This document shows, piece by piece, positions 8,137 through 10,151 of a DNA stretch of 10,151 nt (positions are counted from its first letter, which is position 1; every line of letters starts with the position of its first letter). The DNA lies in assembly GCA_028565635.1 (NCBI GenBank), contig JAOXYB010067245.1, positions 1 through 10,151 of the forward strand. The letters run 5' to 3'. Position numbers and translations under genes: made by a program. The notes beneath the pieces were generated by a model, which was not told the DNA's origin, searched no databases, and worked only from the letters and a program-made list of their open reading frames with translations. The DNA comes from Phoronis ovalis. Its lineage: Eukaryota; Phoronida; Phoronidae.

Positions 8137-8565
8137 TGTAACAAAATAGTTATCAACTGCATGGCACTTCAGGTGATACGGTGATATAACAGTAGGAATA
8201 ATGCAAGAAATAAGATATCGCGTATAAACAAAAGTGTTAATCGATTAGTACTGCCGAAATATTTGATGCAACAAATGAAATGTATGTTATTTAATAAATG
8301 ACCAAGTTTAACATTAAAAGATATTTTCCTATATTCTATGTTATATTTAGTATAGGTTTAGTTTATGATTACCCCATTTCGTGGAAAAGGCGTTGTAATA
8401 GGAAAGCAGCTTCAGGATTACTATAGGCATAAAAGAAACTGTTTATTTACAGTAACCATTTTGCAGTTAATAACAAAAATTCAATTACTTGTGTAAGACA
8501 AAAGCCTTGTATGTGAAGTTTTTACTGTTTTAAAAATAAATTAACCTGTTTTTTGGAATTTGATA
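8137..8565 (+). repeat. Block E': right copy of the block E duplication
   Basis: This follows D' in the same order as E follows D, but with only about 60 bp between the blocks, against about 850 bp on the left. The missing part is the stretch that holds block B with its exon-like segment. No open frame is conserved between E and E'. Confidence 0.65.
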
Positions 8566-10028
8566 CAATAGCTTTACATTGCTGATGTGGTAAGTTTATA
8601 TGGCCCTTTATAACTAAAGTATAAATTTAATTAATTAATTCAAATTTAGTTTATGTTTACTTTTAATATTTTAGGATATATAATATTGATAACTTTAAAA
8701 TATTTAATTAAGAGCTTGTATACATACTGAAAACTTTAATAACAATAATGTGTTGAATGAGGATTTTAGTTAAAATTGGCAAGTTTATCAAATACTCGAG
8801 AAATTTAAGGTGTAACGTGCATGTGTAGAGTATTAATCATCTATTAAGCCTTGAAATTATTAAATGAACTTATCGCAAAACCATGCAGCTTTTTTTAAAT
8901 ATTTCTTTACTAGTATACATGTCAGAATATAAAAGGTAACACCATTATAGTTTATTAACAAATATGGTGCATAATTCGAGAAAGGTATTATCATTTCGTT
9001 TGTTGTACACATAGTAGTATAGAATAGAATTTACATTGTATTTGATTTCTAAAACCATTAATATTAAGAAATCAATTGAGTTAATTGAGGTGCGAGGCTC
9101 AGGATCATATTCATATACCTTAGGAATTACCTGTTTATATATGAAAAAAGCTGAATCGGTTCGATATCAGGTGACAGACTTATGACTATACAAAATAGTA
9201 AATACACTTAGTATTTTATGTAGTGCATGTTTACATAGTTCAGTAACTATAATAACAAGTATAAAACAGCCTCCCTCTGGTTAATGAAATCACTCATATC
9301 ATATATACCCCTTGTAAGAACCCAGTGGTCAAAACACTTTTTAGTCTAAAAGTTAAGATACTGATAAATGGAGAAAAAAATCAGCCAATAATATAGGTTT
9401 GAAAAAAATTGACCAACTGTAAGTAAGTGACGGATAAGGATTTTTTAAGGGGTGGTGCAATATTTTACCACAAGTAAAACAAAAACAGGAATTATTTCGT
9501 CGAAAGGAAAGGCGTACGCCCTCCAAGCACCCCCACACCCTTAGGATGTTACAGGGTTCTAAACAGTGGGAGCGAAACGTATCGATTACAGAGAGCTAAA
9601 AGGTTTTAAGAAATATAGAACCCAGGGACAAGCAGGAAGTAACGATACAAATGTGTGCGTCTATCACATACATTAAAGCGAGAAGTAACAGAAAATCACT
9701 TTATTACCAGTGCTCTATTACCGCATTTATACACATATGCTTATAAATAAAACAAGTGGTAGACACTTTGCACCTCTACATTTTTGAAAATTGTTTTCAG
9801 ATATTACCATCGAATATTTTGAGAAACTAATGTTAAATTTTGTAAAATTATGTAGAATTTTTGTGACAATACTTTGTATTATCCCGTAAACATTACACAG
9901 AGGTATACATGTAGAATTTGTGATTTATATTTCTAATTAAAAATTGCCATGAAATAATACAAACAATTTTCTAAAAGTATAATTGAAGATTAAACTTTAG
10001 GCTGTACATGTAATGGAACACAATAGTT
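8566..10028. other. AT-rich and degenerate sequence, no recognisable gene
   Basis: I find no supported exon, RNA gene or intact transposon. A less AT-rich patch at 9432-9545 gives a 61-codon frame on the minus strand (9353-9538) with no motif I recognise; it is probably a chance frame or repeat debris. A loose inverted repeat, GGGTTCTA (9554-9561) with TAGAACCC (9616-9623), lies just after it. The segment 8600-8720 is dominated by TTAATTAA-type words. Confidence 0.6.
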
Positions 10029-10147
10029 ACATGTGCCTTACGGCTACATGTCCGTCATAGTTATTACAGTAAACACTAGACGGCACCCGTGGTAAACCAC
10101 AGATCTTGATAGAGATGTAGGTCACGTAAGGCCGACTTCAGACATGT
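10029..10147. repeat. Inverted-repeat element with a branched fold
   Basis: GCCTTACG (10035-10042) is exactly complementary to CGTAAGGC (10125-10132). Inside it CTACAT (10044-10049) pairs with ATGTAG (10115-10120), and outside it ACATGT (10029-10034) has a partner ACATGT (10142-10147) after a 9-nt bulge. Within the loop are two smaller stems: CCGTC (10052-10056) with GACGG (10079-10083), and GTGG (10089-10092) with CCAC (10097-10100). This could be a short MITE-like element or a structured RNA. It lacks tRNA B-box and 5S rRNA signatures and I see no hammerhead core. It lies at the window edge, so its true end may be outside. Confidence 0.4.
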
Positions 10148-10151
10148 TCAC

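Noticed and set aside
8106-8146. A CACAG-AAGGCA segment between D' and E' as a remnant of the exon
   Set aside because: Only the first few bases resemble the exon start. The frame closes at TAA after ten codons and no donor follows.
9353-9538. A minus-strand 61-codon frame
   Set aside because: The two cysteines (CFTCGK) are too few for a zinc-finger call, and nothing around it supports a gene.
10035-10132. A tRNA or 5S rRNA gene at the right edge
   Set aside because: The stem lengths and spacing do not fit a cloverleaf, no B-box (GTTCGANNC) is present, and the 5S internal control words are absent.
10101-10151. An open frame LDRDVGHVRPTSDMF to the window edge, after a CCACAG acceptor
   Set aside because: There is no pyrimidine tract and the piece is very short. 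The same bases are better explained by the inverted-repeat structure.

Overview
The window looks like non-coding eukaryotic DNA, probably from a marine invertebrate and most likely a bivalve mollusc. It is strongly AT-rich, almost free of long open frames, full of decayed repeats and short palindromes, and carries a relic of a non-LTR retrotransposon. The word ACATGT/ACATGTA recurs often, which I associate with bivalve DNA. That assignment is inference. Nothing looks prokaryotic: there are no dense ORFs, operons or Shine-Dalgarno-led genes.

Layout. Positions 1-440 hold the 3' part of a reverse-transcriptase gene, frameshifted and truncated. From 441 to about 2650 the DNA is AT-rich and I find no gene, only a perfect hairpin (1839-1860) and a small GC-rich, internally repeated patch (2188-2258). 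From about 2655 to 8565 the window is built from duplicated blocks. Block A (2655-3036) recurs as block B (4640-5022). Block D (3085-4300) recurs, more diverged, as D' (6835-8075). Block E (5148-5570) recurs as E' (8137-8565). The order is A-D-B-E, then a spacer with a small hairpin element (5599-5760), then D'-E' without a recognisable A/B copy. From 8566 to about 10030 I see only AT-rich and degenerate sequence. The right edge (10029-10147) has an inverted-repeat structure with two smaller hairpins inside it.

The most interesting signal is a 52-nt exon-like segment, present once in A (2977-3028) and once in B (4963-5014). Each copy has a branch-point-like TGACTAA, an acceptor ending CTAACAG and a donor AAAG/GTACAA. 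One frame reads KAPGQDNTYDVYHKYE, a tyrosine-rich peptide with Tyr every third residue. The two copies are identical over 130 bp that include the exon, 70 bp of upstream intron and 8 bp downstream, while the rest of A and B differs at several dozen positions. Because 52 is not a multiple of three, splicing both copies together would bring a TGA into frame. The arrangement therefore fits a tandem pair of mutually exclusive (or alternative terminal) exons of a larger gene lying mostly outside the window, kept identical by gene conversion or selection. This is a hypothesis read from sequence pattern alone. No complete protein-coding gene can be supported in the window.
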